The notes under the pieces are model-generated. The model searched no databases and was not told where the DNA came from. It saw nothing but the letters and a program-made list of their open reading frames with translations. From NCBI GenBank assembly GCA_028386065.3, contig JAKUCV010002194.1:35405-99404 (forward strand): DNA of 64,000 nt, written 5' to 3'. This document shows positions 22,861 through 33,023 of this stretch, piece by piece; positions within the stretch are counted from its first letter, which is position 1, and each line of letters starts with the position of its first letter. A program made the translations under genes and the position numbers. The stretch comes from Turnera subulata (Eukaryota > Streptophyta > Magnoliopsida > Malpighiales > Passifloraceae).

Positions 22861-23284
22861 GGCCCTCAAAACTCTCCTCCAAAATTAAGAAAACTTCTAT
22901 TGGATAATGAAATAATTTCAATTTTATTTATTAGAGCTTTCTCAAAAAAGTTTATTTATTAGAGTAAAAAGAATTACAAAAAAAATATAAATTATGTGAG
23001 ATTTAAAATTTTGTGGGGCCATGCACTCCATTCTCGCACTTCTTTATTCTTAAAACTTGAAGTCCTAATTCTTAAGTCTTGCTATTTGAAAAAAAAAAAT
23101 ACTTATAAAAATTATCGGATGGCAATTTGAAATTCTAATTACACTCCTCTAAACAGTCAAAATTATTAGATAATTTTTCTGTACAAAATGGTTTTATAGT
23201 TCCATTAATATTTTTTTTAAAACTAAATCATGGACAAAGTTTAACACCATATTAATGTTTTTTTTTTGTTTCTGTTAATTCGTT

Positions 23285-23461
23285 ATTAAAAATTTGTGCT
23301 AAACTTTTATGGTTCTGCTTAAGCGAGGTCTCGGGTTCGAGTCCTTGTGTGCGCAGAAAATTCCCATTGGGAGACTCACCCACCATACCTAGGTGCGCGA
23401 CGCGGGTCGACCGAATTAGTCGGGGCAAAGCTTCGGATATTGGATGGGAAACCAAAAAAAA
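23285..23461 (+). mobile_element. tRNA-derived SINE with poly(A) end
   Basis: A clear B box (gggttcgagtcc, about 23331-23342) lies upstream of a body with gtgcgcgacgcgggtcgacc and ttagtcggggcaaagcttcg, typical of Au-like plant SINEs. It ends in an A run at 23453-23461. The 5' end and A box are unclear, so the start is approximate. A minus-strand open frame across it is incidental. Confidence 0.65.
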
Positions 23462-23877
23462 ATTGTGTTATTCCTAAAGTCATAAATTAATGATATTACA
23501 ACAAATTTGGCGACCCTAAAAAAAAAATGTTTGTGGCTCTATCACTAATCGTAGAGGAAACTTCAAATGGAAATGAATAATTAGCTTATATAGAATAAAA
23601 TGTCTTGAAAAAATTGGTCAATTTCTTGAGAAAATACTACCAACATCATACTTCAACTGAATGTTAATAGTTCAACAATCTTCTTGGGTTACTGACTGTT
23701 TGTGTTAAATTCTTTAGGGTATCCAGTTGGAAAATTTTCATACAAATCTAAACGAAGAATTTTTGTAATAATTAATACTATGTGTATCCAGGCACTTTCC
23801 GGTTTACTATTTATTTTACTCAAAAACAAGAGCGGATAATAATCAAAGCGACGAGCATGGGATAGCAGTAGCGGCGA

Positions 23878-23932
23878 CTCAAAACTGGGTTTGAAACTGG
23901 GTACGTCGGATAGTTTCAAACCCAGTTTTGAG
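23878..23932. repeat. Perfect 21-bp inverted repeat (hairpin)
   Basis: Arms 23878-23898 (ctcaaaactgggtttgaaac plus t) and 23912-23932 are exact inverses with a 13-nt spacer. A partial third copy of the left arm lies near 23965 (gactcaaaactgggtttcat). Confidence 0.85.
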
Positions 23933-24464
23933 AGCGGATAGATGAGAGAGTACGCCGGACGGCGACTCAAAACTGGGTTTCATGAGCGAAAGTAGCGGCG
24001 GGCTGAGCTGTAGATAGTAATTCCGTGCAGATTGGTTCTTGAGTTCCGGTGAAGCAGTGGGCGCGAGTCCCAATCGTTGAATCCTCTAGCCAAGATGGTG
24101 CTCGCTTAAGCCGAGTCTGCCGTTTTCCTCTCCCCTAAAGACCTCGCTCCCGCCCATAGCTTTTTTTTTAGAATATTGTTGTTTTCTTGTTAGAGTAGTG
24201 TGGTGAATGCTTTGTTGTATCGGTTTGTTTCCCTGCGGGCCGTGCTCATGCTGATGGTGATCTAGAGGCGGCGGGGTTGACTCGGCCATGAAGGACGTGA
24301 AGGAAGCTGTGGATCTGCTGGTGAAGGGTGCCATCACTGGTGGTGGCGATACGATGGCGGGGCTTTCTTTGTTGGGCTAATGCTACAAGTCCAAAGCGAT
24401 GAAAGAAGATATGGTTTATTTAAGTTTCACCTCATTATTCTGTATTATTATTGTAATTCACTTC

Positions 24465-24886
24465 TGTTATAAAATAAAAGATGATTGATGGTATATAATG
24501 TCTTGATAATGAACTTGATAGTTTTGATGAAAAGAGAATAAGGTGAGAGTAAGATATAAAGGAAGATAATAAGATGAGGGAAATGTATAAGGGAGTATAA
24601 GGGAGAGAATTTTATTATTTCTGAATGAATAAATATCACATCTATCACCCTCTATTTATAGGCAATTGGAACAGTGTGAACGGAACAATGTGAACGGTCC
24701 AAAATGTGCGGCTACGAGTTGTCATCTGGTTGTCGGCCACGAGTTGTCATCGAGTTGTCGGCAACGAGTTGTCATCGAGTTGTCCAAGATGGTGGGTAGC
24801 AAAGTCTTACTTGTACTGTCCAAAATGGTAGTAAAGTACTACAAATTGTCAGCTACAATGAACATTCACTTGATTTATTCATAACA
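24465..24886 (-). repeat. 3' LTR of Copia copy 1
   Basis: The 422-bp LTR has TGTTAT...ATAACA ends. It includes repeats of the 14-mer acgagttgtcatcg at 24716-24780. The purine tract lies just outside at 24887-24896 on the minus strand. Confidence 0.9.
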
Positions 24887-25059
24887 CTCTCCCTTGAATA
24901 TCATTGTAGAAGATAGGATAAAATACGCTTAGGAAAAACTCCCTCGTTAAAAACCTTACCAAGAAAAACCCAGTGGGATAAAAACTTGGTGAAGGAAAAA
25001 AGAGTGCAGTGCGTATTTTATTCTACCTTACTTTGACCTCCCTTTATGTGCATATTCTG

Positions 25060-25220
25060 CTCCCCCTCATCTTGACCTCCCTTGATGTCTCGAAGTCATT
25101 GCATGCCAATCTGCTTTATCAACTTTAGTGATATATGCTTTGTCCGATCATTTTTGACGCATCAGTCCTTCAATCGGGCAATGCAGGCAGCATTATCTTC
25201 ATAATTTGTTGTTGGAACAT
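25060..25220 (-). pseudogene. Copia RNase H remnant
   Basis: The minus strand reads PTTNYEDNAACIARLKD, then after a stop NDRTKHISLKL, matching the conserved tail of Copia polyproteins (EDNAACI...DRTKHI). Stops interrupt it and no ORF survives. Confidence 0.75.
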
Positions 25221-25659
25221 CTTTCTTGTTATCTTGTTTTTATGATCGCAATGATATAATAGCTTCATGTGTAAAGTAGTAGCATATGTCTGTCTGTACA
25301 TTATGTGGATCAAATAAATGACCTGCATCTGCAAAACCAACTATATTCTCTTTGGACTCACAAGGTTAAAATAATTCCACGTCCATTATATCCGAAGATA
25401 ACGAAATATATATTTATATATTCCATTGTATTTCAATAATTATACATTAGAGCAAAGTCATATCTTGCTAATAATTTTATGGCAAAAGCTTCAGGCCTTA
25501 TGTTACCATCAAGATAAATTGATATAGTACTTCAGGACCAAACTAATCTTTTCCGAGATTTTTCATCTCAAATTCCTTATTAAAATATAGCACCGCATTT
25601 GGAAACTTCTTCAGAAGTTCCAACAATATTTTAATCACAAAAATAATGAAAAATTCACA

Positions 25660-26065
25660 TATAGATCTAGATCATCAGCATAAATAACAATAATAATAAT
25701 GTGATGCATGTACTAATTAAAATAAAACATATAGAGTATATATGCAAGAATGATTATACTGCACATGCTCAAATTGGTTCAAACTATGTAAGCATCATTT
25801 TGGTTTAGTTGAGTATATTCCCGGGAATTAGTTGCTTCAGGCAACTTGAATCCTTCAAGGATTCTCATGTATATGTCATGACTTATCAATCCATAGAAAT
25901 AGGCTGTAATAGCATCCTTTAGATGCATTTTTAATTGTTTTCATATAATGCCAAACTTATCAATAATAATTGTATCCACCACAGGGGAGTATATCTCCTC
26001 ACAATTAATACCAGGTCATTTAGGTAAAACCTTATGCTACAAACCGTGCTTTATATCTCATTTTT
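25660..26065 (-). pseudogene. Copia reverse transcriptase remnant
   Basis: Minus-strand blocks are PGINCEEIYSPVVDTI, DAITAYFYG, HDIYMRILEGFKLPEATN and finally YADDLDLYV, which is the catalytic YADD box. Stops and small indels break the frame (for example the stop just before PGINCEE). Confidence 0.85.
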
Positions 26066-27235
26066 ATTTCCTTTTCCGTACAAATACCCAGTTTATGACC
26101 GATCGATTTTACACCATCTGGTGTTCGGACTACAAGTCCGAAAATTTCTCGCTTCACAAGCGAGTCTAACACAGCCTTAATTATATCTCTCTATATTTTG
26201 GCCAATCACTTTGCGCCTACATTCATCAATAGAAGTAGGTTTATGATCCTCATAATATTTAGCACTATATTATAAATAAAACAAGTATTCCGTCGACTGC
26301 TATTTTACATCGGTTTCATCTTATTCCTGACACTGTATAATTAACCGAAATCTCATCATTTTCATTTATATCAGGTACCTGAGTTACTTTTGGAACTTTA
26401 TCAATTGTGTTAGGGACCTCTTCTGGAGGATTTTCCTCTTCTTGAGGACTTTTAATTTGGGCCTCTACTAGAGGTCTTATTTTCTTACTGGGGCCATCTT
26501 ATTTCTTTACTCCTTTTTCTATATCGAGAATTTTTCTTTGGAACCGAGTATATTCTATGCTTCCGGCGCACTTTGGATTCATTTGCATACAGTAATTGTT
26601 CTTCAGGAACATCAATTTGAACAAGAGCATTTGCAGCTGGTATATAAGATTTGGTCATTTTATGTGTCTGGCAATTGCATATCAATTTTCTTGCAAATGA
26701 ATCATCTTTTGAACTTCAGGTTCACTTCTAATTTGTTTGAGGATCAACAATTATACATTAATAATGCATTTCAATAATATCTTGATCCAGCTGCTTATTT
26801 CCTCCCCCTTATGTTGGGTAAACTCTTTCATCTAATTAATAACCAACATACCCAACATACTCAACATATATTCTTAGTCTTCTTTAAGGACCAACTTTAC
26901 TATACTGTGGTGGAGCATTATATACTGTACAACCAATGGTCTGAAGATGGGTAATACTGGGTTCGTGACCATGAACTAATAAATGGGGAGATTTTATGAT
27001 AATTTGTTAGCTTGATGCACACAAGTGGTGCTGCATGTAAAATACCATTTTCTCAAACAGTAATATTTCATTAGCAATGGTCCTACAATCAATTGGAAAT
27101 ATTCACCCAGATCTTTTTTGGGTTTAAGTCTAATGATATACATTATCTACTGAAGAAATATACTAGTATTATCTAGACATATAGTCTTATAAGATAATTA
27201 GGGATGTGTACCCGCAAGTGGCTTAATCATTAAAA

Positions 27236-27685
27236 GGGTTAAACACCTTTTATATACCTCGAGTTTTCCTTTTGTCCCGATCGTATACCCCCGAGTTTTT
27301 GTGTCCCTTTTATGTACCCCGAGTTTCAATTTCTGTCCCTTTTGTGTACCTCGGGCAGCCTGGACGATGACATGGCCATCTGCCCGGGTCCACTTGACAC
27401 GTGGCATAATGTTAATGGTGCCACGTGGGATTTTTTTTGTGGGACCCACAAACTAGAATATTTGAGGAATAAGGTGAGACCCACAATAATATTCATTTGG
27501 CACCAATGGCATTATGCCACGTGTCAAGTGGACCCCGATAGATGGCCATGTCATCGCTTAGGCTGCCCGAGGTACATGAAAAGGACAAAAATTAAAACTC
27601 GAGGTACATAAAAAGGATAGAGAAACTCCGGGGTATACGATCAGGACAAAAGAAAAACTTGAGGTATACAAAAGGTGCTTAACCC
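27236..27685. mobile_element. 450-bp MITE copy 2, MULE-type, with 10-bp TSD
   Basis: Terminal repeats GGGTTAAACACCTTTTATAT and the inverse of aaaaggtgcttaaccc match those of the 6042-6489 copy. The 10-bp duplication atcattaaaa is perfect (27226-27235 and 27686-27695). It lies inside the Copia integrase remnant and is younger than that element. Confidence 0.92.
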
Positions 27686-28378
27686 ATCATTAAAATAAGT
27701 GCGCACAATGCCAACTTGCATCACACAATAGACCATCTAGTCGATGCATCGTAAAAATTACCTAGATGGTCAATACGGCAGATTTATTAGTCCGCGTACA
27801 TGTCCCTGAATTATTCCCAAACTTGCTGGTGATTCTAAGCCAACCTCATCTTAGGAAGGCCAAACAATTAATTTTCGCAGCAAACTAACACATGGAAATT
27901 CATTGATTGTAAAAACTTCTGGTTTTTCAATGAATGACCAAATAAATTTCGTGCATCATTATTGATCCGGGATGGCACAACCGGTTATGCCAAATAATAA
28001 ATCCATGAACCAACTTCAGGTTGGTGCCAGCTACAGGCTGTGCAAACTATGTATTTAAACACTTAAAATTGCTAGCTTCAGGCTAGGGCATTCCAGCTTC
28101 TGGCTGGATATGGTAAGTTTCAATTACTCAATTGCTAGCTTCAGGCTGCTATATATGTGCTAGCTTCAGGCTGCTATACATGTGTCAATTTTAGGCTTAT
28201 TTCTGCCATTCATGTCGAGAAAGATCATAATTATTGAGCAATAATTAAATGTGGCGGCAAACTTTTCCAAGAACAAATCATCGAAGATTGAAAAACTTTT
28301 GGAGTTTTGTAAAAAATAATACACATTTATAATCCCCGAAAAATTTTCTAGATCTTTTCGGATACAGAAGGCTCAGAC

Positions 28379-28386
28379 TATAAAAA
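28379..28386 (+). promoter_or_regulatory. TATA box upstream of the Copia-borne ORF A copy
   Basis: TATAAAAA lies 48 nt upstream of the ATG at 28434, with an A-rich leader between. It is the equivalent of the TATA boxes at 13223 and 39193. Confidence 0.55.
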
Positions 28387-28433
28387 GGGAGTAGAGATAT
28401 GTGTAGATACAGAAAAACTTAACAAGATAAAAC

Positions 28434-29117
28434 ATGCATTCCCCGACTACTGTCTTCTTTGTTGAGGATGCCTCTCTAAGAAGGAGGAATACTTTAGCAT
28501 ATAGTATGGTAAATGAGCAATAGGAGGAATTACCGAGTGAGCTCGCAAGAATTCCTCGTTTAGTTTTTGTTGATGAGCTTTATTCATCTAGGTTCTTTGT
28601 AACTCCTATGGAAGAAACATTCTTCCTAGAGGACCAAAGCAATCTAAGGGCTTCTTTTTATGGCTCGGCTAACTCTATTATGTTTTTCATATCTGATAGA
28701 CTGTAGGAATTCCAACTAGAGCCTACTTGTCAAATATTGAATCAAAGCAGTTATTATCAAGTCTCCATGATGGCTCGAAATATCCCTAGAGTTTCTGGGT
28801 TACCGCCTACATGGCCTAAGGTACGACTGTTACTATGGAATTGCAGGGGTGTAGCAAAAAGGTCCCAAGATTTTGCGTATACCTTAAGGGATCTGAAGAA
28901 TCAGTACAAGCCCAATATGGTGTTGATCACTAAAACCTTGTGGCAACCTGAAGAGAATCATGGGGTAATTCCACTCCGTTTTCTTGCAACGAATCGGTTT
29001 GAGATACCTGGAGAAAACAACATGGGTGGTATGTGGTTCTCCTGGAACGAGAGTGTTAGGGTCAACATCAACAGCGAGGCTCAAAGTTTTAGGGTCAATG
29101 TTGTACCCAACAGATAA
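28434..29117 (+). pseudogene. ORF A, copy inside the Copia element (antisense to it), two in-frame stops
   Basis: This is the same protein as the antisense frames at 12431-13113 and 38390-39073. It starts MHSPTTVFFVEDASLRRR; the middle reads PRLVFVDELYSSRF, FVTPMEETFFLED and SFYGSANSIMFFISDRL; the end reads LLLWNCRGVAKRSQ, NQYKPNMVLITKTLWQP, GGMWFSWNES and the terminal SFRVNVVPNR. The reading frame is continuous over 228 codons except for stops after VNEQ and after SDRL. The last third resembles the start of a LINE endonuclease, but the LTET Glu is Lys here (ITKT). No other copy in the window is closer to a full-length frame. Confidence 0.8.
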
Positions 29118-29936
29118 ATAACTGTCTAAACTTATGTATGAGAACAATTCCTCTTTGTGAATGTTCTCCAGTTATGGATCCATTATGCAATAATAATATG
29201 CATGTTTTCCCTTAGCCTTGCCATTATAATCTCATTCACGGCCACATGCACAATTAATTATAATGTCTTATTCGCTTCAGGGAATAGAGCAGAGTCAATC
29301 TGACGGGATCCATAATAATTTCTTTTATTACTGTAAGTGGGAGTGTCTGTACTCTTCAAGAGTATATGCTCTTCCAGAGCGTAGATATATGATCTTCTAG
29401 ATCATAGTAAAGCATGCGTTCTTCAAGAACGTATTCAAACTTATGCTCTTCTAGAGCGTGTTAATCTTTTTCTCATTTGGAGACTGTATTATCATATGTT
29501 ATGTGAAATAGTTGACATCCACAAATATAACTCTCCTCATTGGATGTCAATTTGCATTGTCTTCAAGACTAATGCCTGAGCCATTATTCTAGAAACGATT
29601 ATAAAATGCTGTAAAGTAAACATAATAAAATATAATACATAACAATAAAACTGAACATAAAATAAAATTATTCAATATATATTGTCTTGTACCTTCAGGG
29701 TAAGCAAGATAAGAACAGTATCCATCTTTTGATAGTCATACAATATCCACCTTCTGGTGGTCATACAATATCCATCTTCTGGTGGTCATATCTTTCTTTA
29801 ATTTTCCTTAAAGATCTGTGGGATCTTTTGGCAGTAAGACATCCAGTCTTTACTTTATATTCTCTTTTATTGCGTCTTCCACACTATTTGCATTTAAAAT
29901 GCATTCAGTGCTTGTGACAAATTTCTTCCGAAAATT

Positions 29937-29973
29937 TTAAGGGCTTCAAATTCAAGTTTTGTAAGGTTTGCCA
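29937..29973 (-). pseudogene. Copia gag start remnant
   Basis: The minus strand from 29973 reads MANLTKLEFEALKIFGRN, the typical gag start of one plant Copia group (MANLTKLEF...). It decays into stops after about 25 codons. KERYDHQ-like residues follow near 29795 before a repeat of the ccaccttctggtgg motif. Confidence 0.7.
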
Positions 29974-30128
29974 TTATAACAGTAAAGAAATATATAAAAA
30001 CAAATATAAAGAGAAGTAAAATAATCATATAAGTATATAAGCTTACTCGATAAATCTTTCAGCAACAGTAGTAGAGTTATAATATAGAGTATGTAATATA
30101 TATATATATATATATGCTTACTTGATAA

Positions 30129-30328
30129 AGGCGGCTTAGCCGGCCAACAAATGAAACAAGACGGCTTTGCCGGCCAACAAAGAGATAAGGTGGCTTAGCC
30201 GGCCAATAAATGAAACAAGGCGGCTTTGCCGGCCAACAAAGAGATAAGGCAGCTTAGCTGGCCAATAAATAAAACAAGGCGGCTTTGCCGGCCAACAAAG
30301 AGATAATGCGGCTTAGCCGGCCAATATT
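30129..30328 (-). repeat. Tandem hairpin repeat in the Copia leader
   Basis: An approximately 61-bp unit is repeated about 3.5 times. Each half-unit has a small stem: ggcttagcc or ggctttgcc, followed by ggccaacaaa or ggccaataaa. It lies between the primer site (30412) and the gag start (29973), in the untranslated leader. Confidence 0.85.
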
Positions 30329-30398
30329 CAATACTAAGCAAATAAACAAATGCGGATTGAAAAGATTTAGAAATGATTACCTTAATAGGGTAGAGACT

Positions 30399-30412
30399 CG
30401 TGCTGATAACGT
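30399..30412 (-). other. Copia copy 1 primer-site-like sequence
   Basis: CGTTATCAGCACGA on the minus strand directly abuts the right LTR. The identical sequence adjoins the right LTR of Copia copy 2 (63624-63637). Confidence 0.6.
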
Positions 30413-30804
30413 GTTATAAAATAAAAAATGATTGATGGTATATAATGTCTTGATAATGAACTTGATAATTTTGATGAAAAGAGAATAAGGTGAGAGTAAG
30501 ATATAAAGGAAGATAATAAGATGAGAGAAATGTATAAGGGAGTATAAGGGAGAGAATTCTATTATTTCTGAATGAATAAATATCACATCTATCACCCTCT
30601 ATTTATAGGCAATTGGAACAGTGTGAACAGAACAATGTGAACGGAACAATGTGAACGGTCCAAAATGTGCGGCTACGAGTTGTCATCGGGTTATCGGCCA
30701 CGAGTTGTCGGCAACGAGTTGTCATCGAGTTGTCCAAGATGATGGGTAGCAAAATCTTACTTGTACCATCCAAGATGGTAGTAAAGTCTTACAAATTGTC
30801 AGCT

Positions 30805-32277
30805 AGGGTAAGCAGCTGACCCGGACTGACCGAAAAGACCGGTGTTCGAACCGGATTATTTTTGGTTCGACCACTGACCGAACCAAATTAAGAATTTTGG
30901 ATTGGTTCGGTCAGGACCGAATAAGCTTTTAATTTTGGTTTGGGTAGGCTGGGCGAATTCCGGTCTGACCGAAAAACCAATCGGTCTTCTCGCGTAAACA
31001 AACAAAACCCCCCAATCCAACCCAAACCAACCAACCCTTACTAACTTATTAGTACTATTACTAACCGGCTAAAACTAAAAGTAAATAAAACGTAGGGGAT
31101 AAAATTTAAAGAACTAAGAAAAGAAAGAAGCAGCAAAACACACGCCACAAACACAAATCGCGACTGCCTCTCTCTTCTCTAACCCTAACACACAAAAAAT
31201 CCCCAATTCCATCCCCATTGAACTCTCTCTCTCTCTCTCTCTCTCTATCACAGTTCAATTGCAACGACGACCTCAGTGCCTGACTGCGAGTGCAACGGTG
31301 ACTCGGCAGTGACCCCGACGGCTTCTCCTTCCTGCTTTTCTACGAGTGCGACGGGAAGCAGCCGAACCAAGCATCGATTTGTTTTGGTACTTTCTCTCTT
31401 GCTCCCATCTTCTCTTCCTCCTTCTCTGCATGTCTGCTTATTGTCTCCCTCTATTCGCGACTGCCTCTCTCACGCTCGCGACCTTCACACAGGCATCTTG
31501 CCACCGCCCTCCCCCTTCTTCTTCTTCTCCTATCCCCCCGACCTCCCCTTCCTTGTAATTCTTCTGGCTTCCACCGATTTTACAACCATTGCTCAATTTT
31601 AAAAAATCTCCAAATTAATCTTTCGAAACCCTAATTCTTCAAAGGCCAATTAACCCTTAATGTGACTTTAATTCGTCGAATCCGTGTTAACCCTCTTGCT
31701 TTTTGTTTATGTTAAACACCTAACGACGGTTCATTTGATTCCTTAAATTTCCAGCATGTGCAGTAAGGCATCTCCTAGTCAACGTAAAGCAAAACAGAGA
31801 GCTAGAATCGACCTGTCCCTCATGATTCATGTGAAATTAGGAAGGGAATATAATTGAAAGATATGAAATATGAAGTGTTGAATTCAAATGTTAGTTTTAG
31901 AGATTGAAGTTTGGACTTTGGGCAAAATTTTTATTGCCAAACAATTTGCATATTTTGGTGATGTATTTGAATTTGGATAAGCTGATGTACTTGAAGTTTC
32001 ATGCTTTACATTTGGAACTCGATGTTTACATTTGGAACTCGATGTAATTTAAATTTGAAGTCAGCTTAGTAATTTCAATTTGGAATTTTTAATTTTTTGT
32101 CTTTTGACTTGTGTTATTCGGACAATTCGGACTGACCGATGTTCGGACCGAAATATTTCGGTCTTCGGTCAATTTGGGTTTGAACATTGGTTCGAACACC
32201 CTCCACAGAAAATCGATCTGACCAAAGACCGGACCGAATAAGGCTGACCAAACCAGATAGACCGGAAGCTCTCCCTT
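30805..32277. mobile_element. 1473-bp non-autonomous TIR element inserted in the Copia LTR
   Basis: It is flanked by attgtcagct (30795-30804 and 32278-32287), a 10-bp duplication; the empty site is seen in the other LTR (near 24867). Ends AGGGTAAGC and GCTCTCCCT are imperfect inverses, and the subterminal regions are rich in gaccga, tcggtc and ggttcgg motifs in both directions. The duplication size fits MULE-type, or less likely hAT, elements. The middle (31190-31570) holds a (CT)n tract and GC-richer sequence that looks like captured gene 5' sequence, with no recognised product. Confidence 0.75.
31228..31247 (+). repeat. (CT)n microsatellite
   Basis: A run of ctctctct within the nested element, followed by GC-richer sequence. 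It resembles the 5' untranslated region of a plant gene. Confidence 0.8.
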
Positions 32278-33023
32278 ATTGTCAGCTACAATGAACATTC
32301 ACTTGATTTATTCATAACAACTTCGTTGTTTATTCAAAGAGAGATTATTTTTTTTTTCTATGAACAAAGAGAGATACTAAGGTAGGTTCTTATGACGTAG
32401 GTGAGTGGGTCCCACCTCCTCCCACTAATTTTTTTTTTGTAATAAATATTTTCGGTTTTATTGAAATTGATTTAGAAAAAAAATGGAGAAAAAAATGAAA
32501 TAATACTAAAAAAATTTGACTTGGGCCCCACTATGCATGTGTCATTTCTAGAAGGCCTTACCTGCTAGCAAAGGTAAAATGGACAAAATTAATCGGTAAC
32601 TTATAAGTTCAGGGACAAAATTCCCGAAAAAAAAAAAAGAAATAGGGATAGCATTTGAGAAATCGAAAAAGTGAAAGGACAAAAAAAGAATTTTACCATA
32701 TCGTTAGTTATCGATCATCATCTTTTTTTTGTTTTGGGAAACCCGGCCTGACCCCTTTTAGCGACGGGTCCAAAAACAAGAGGTCCAACCGTGATTTATT
32801 TTGGTCTAACAGTACATAAATTGATAAAAAAAAATAATGTTTCTTTTGAAAAGGTTTAACTAAATTCCAACTATGTTATGACAAAAAATCATGGAGATAT
32901 CAAGTTTCAACCGGAAATGGGTTGTTAAATTAGTGGAATCATGTATCTAATTTTTGGAGGCTACAATTTAGAAGGGTTTAAAACCCGAATTAGCCTCTGG
33001 GGTTCCAATTATTTCAAGTCAAC

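Larger units (their letters stand above)
24465..32319 (-). mobile_element. Degenerate Copia-type LTR retrotransposon, copy 1 (with nested insertions)
   Basis: LTRs begin TGTTATAAAATAAAA and end ATTCATAACA: left LTR 24465-24886 (422 bp), right LTR 30413-32319 (interrupted). The target duplication acttc lies at 24460-24464 and 32320-32324. On the minus strand a primer-site-like CGTTATCAGCACGA adjoins the right LTR and a purine tract (caagggagag) adjoins the left, so the element points left. Remnants in order from the right are a tandem-hairpin leader, a gag start (29973), integrase scraps (about 27.1-27.2 and 27.7-27.8 kb), RT (25.7-26.1 kb) and RNase H (25.1-25.2 kb). Nested are a MITE (27236), a TIR element in the right LTR (30805), and an ORF A cassette (28434) on the opposite strand. 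Confidence 0.92.
30413..32319 (-). repeat. 5' LTR of Copia copy 1, interrupted
   Basis: Removing the insertion at 30805-32277 and one target copy leaves 424 bp, close to the 422 bp of the other LTR. Confidence 0.9.

Noticed and set aside
23252..23455. 67-codon minus-strand frame
   Set aside because: Entirely inside a SINE and its poly(A) tail.
24086..24370. Possible gene fragment (plus-strand VKEAVDLLVKGAITGGG stretch)
   Set aside because: Codon-like but no family recognised and stops are near; mentioned only with the hairpin finding.
27198..27449. 83-codon frame on the minus strand (and its twins in 6118-6590)
   Set aside because: Falls across a MITE with inverted repeats; no protein conservation expected.
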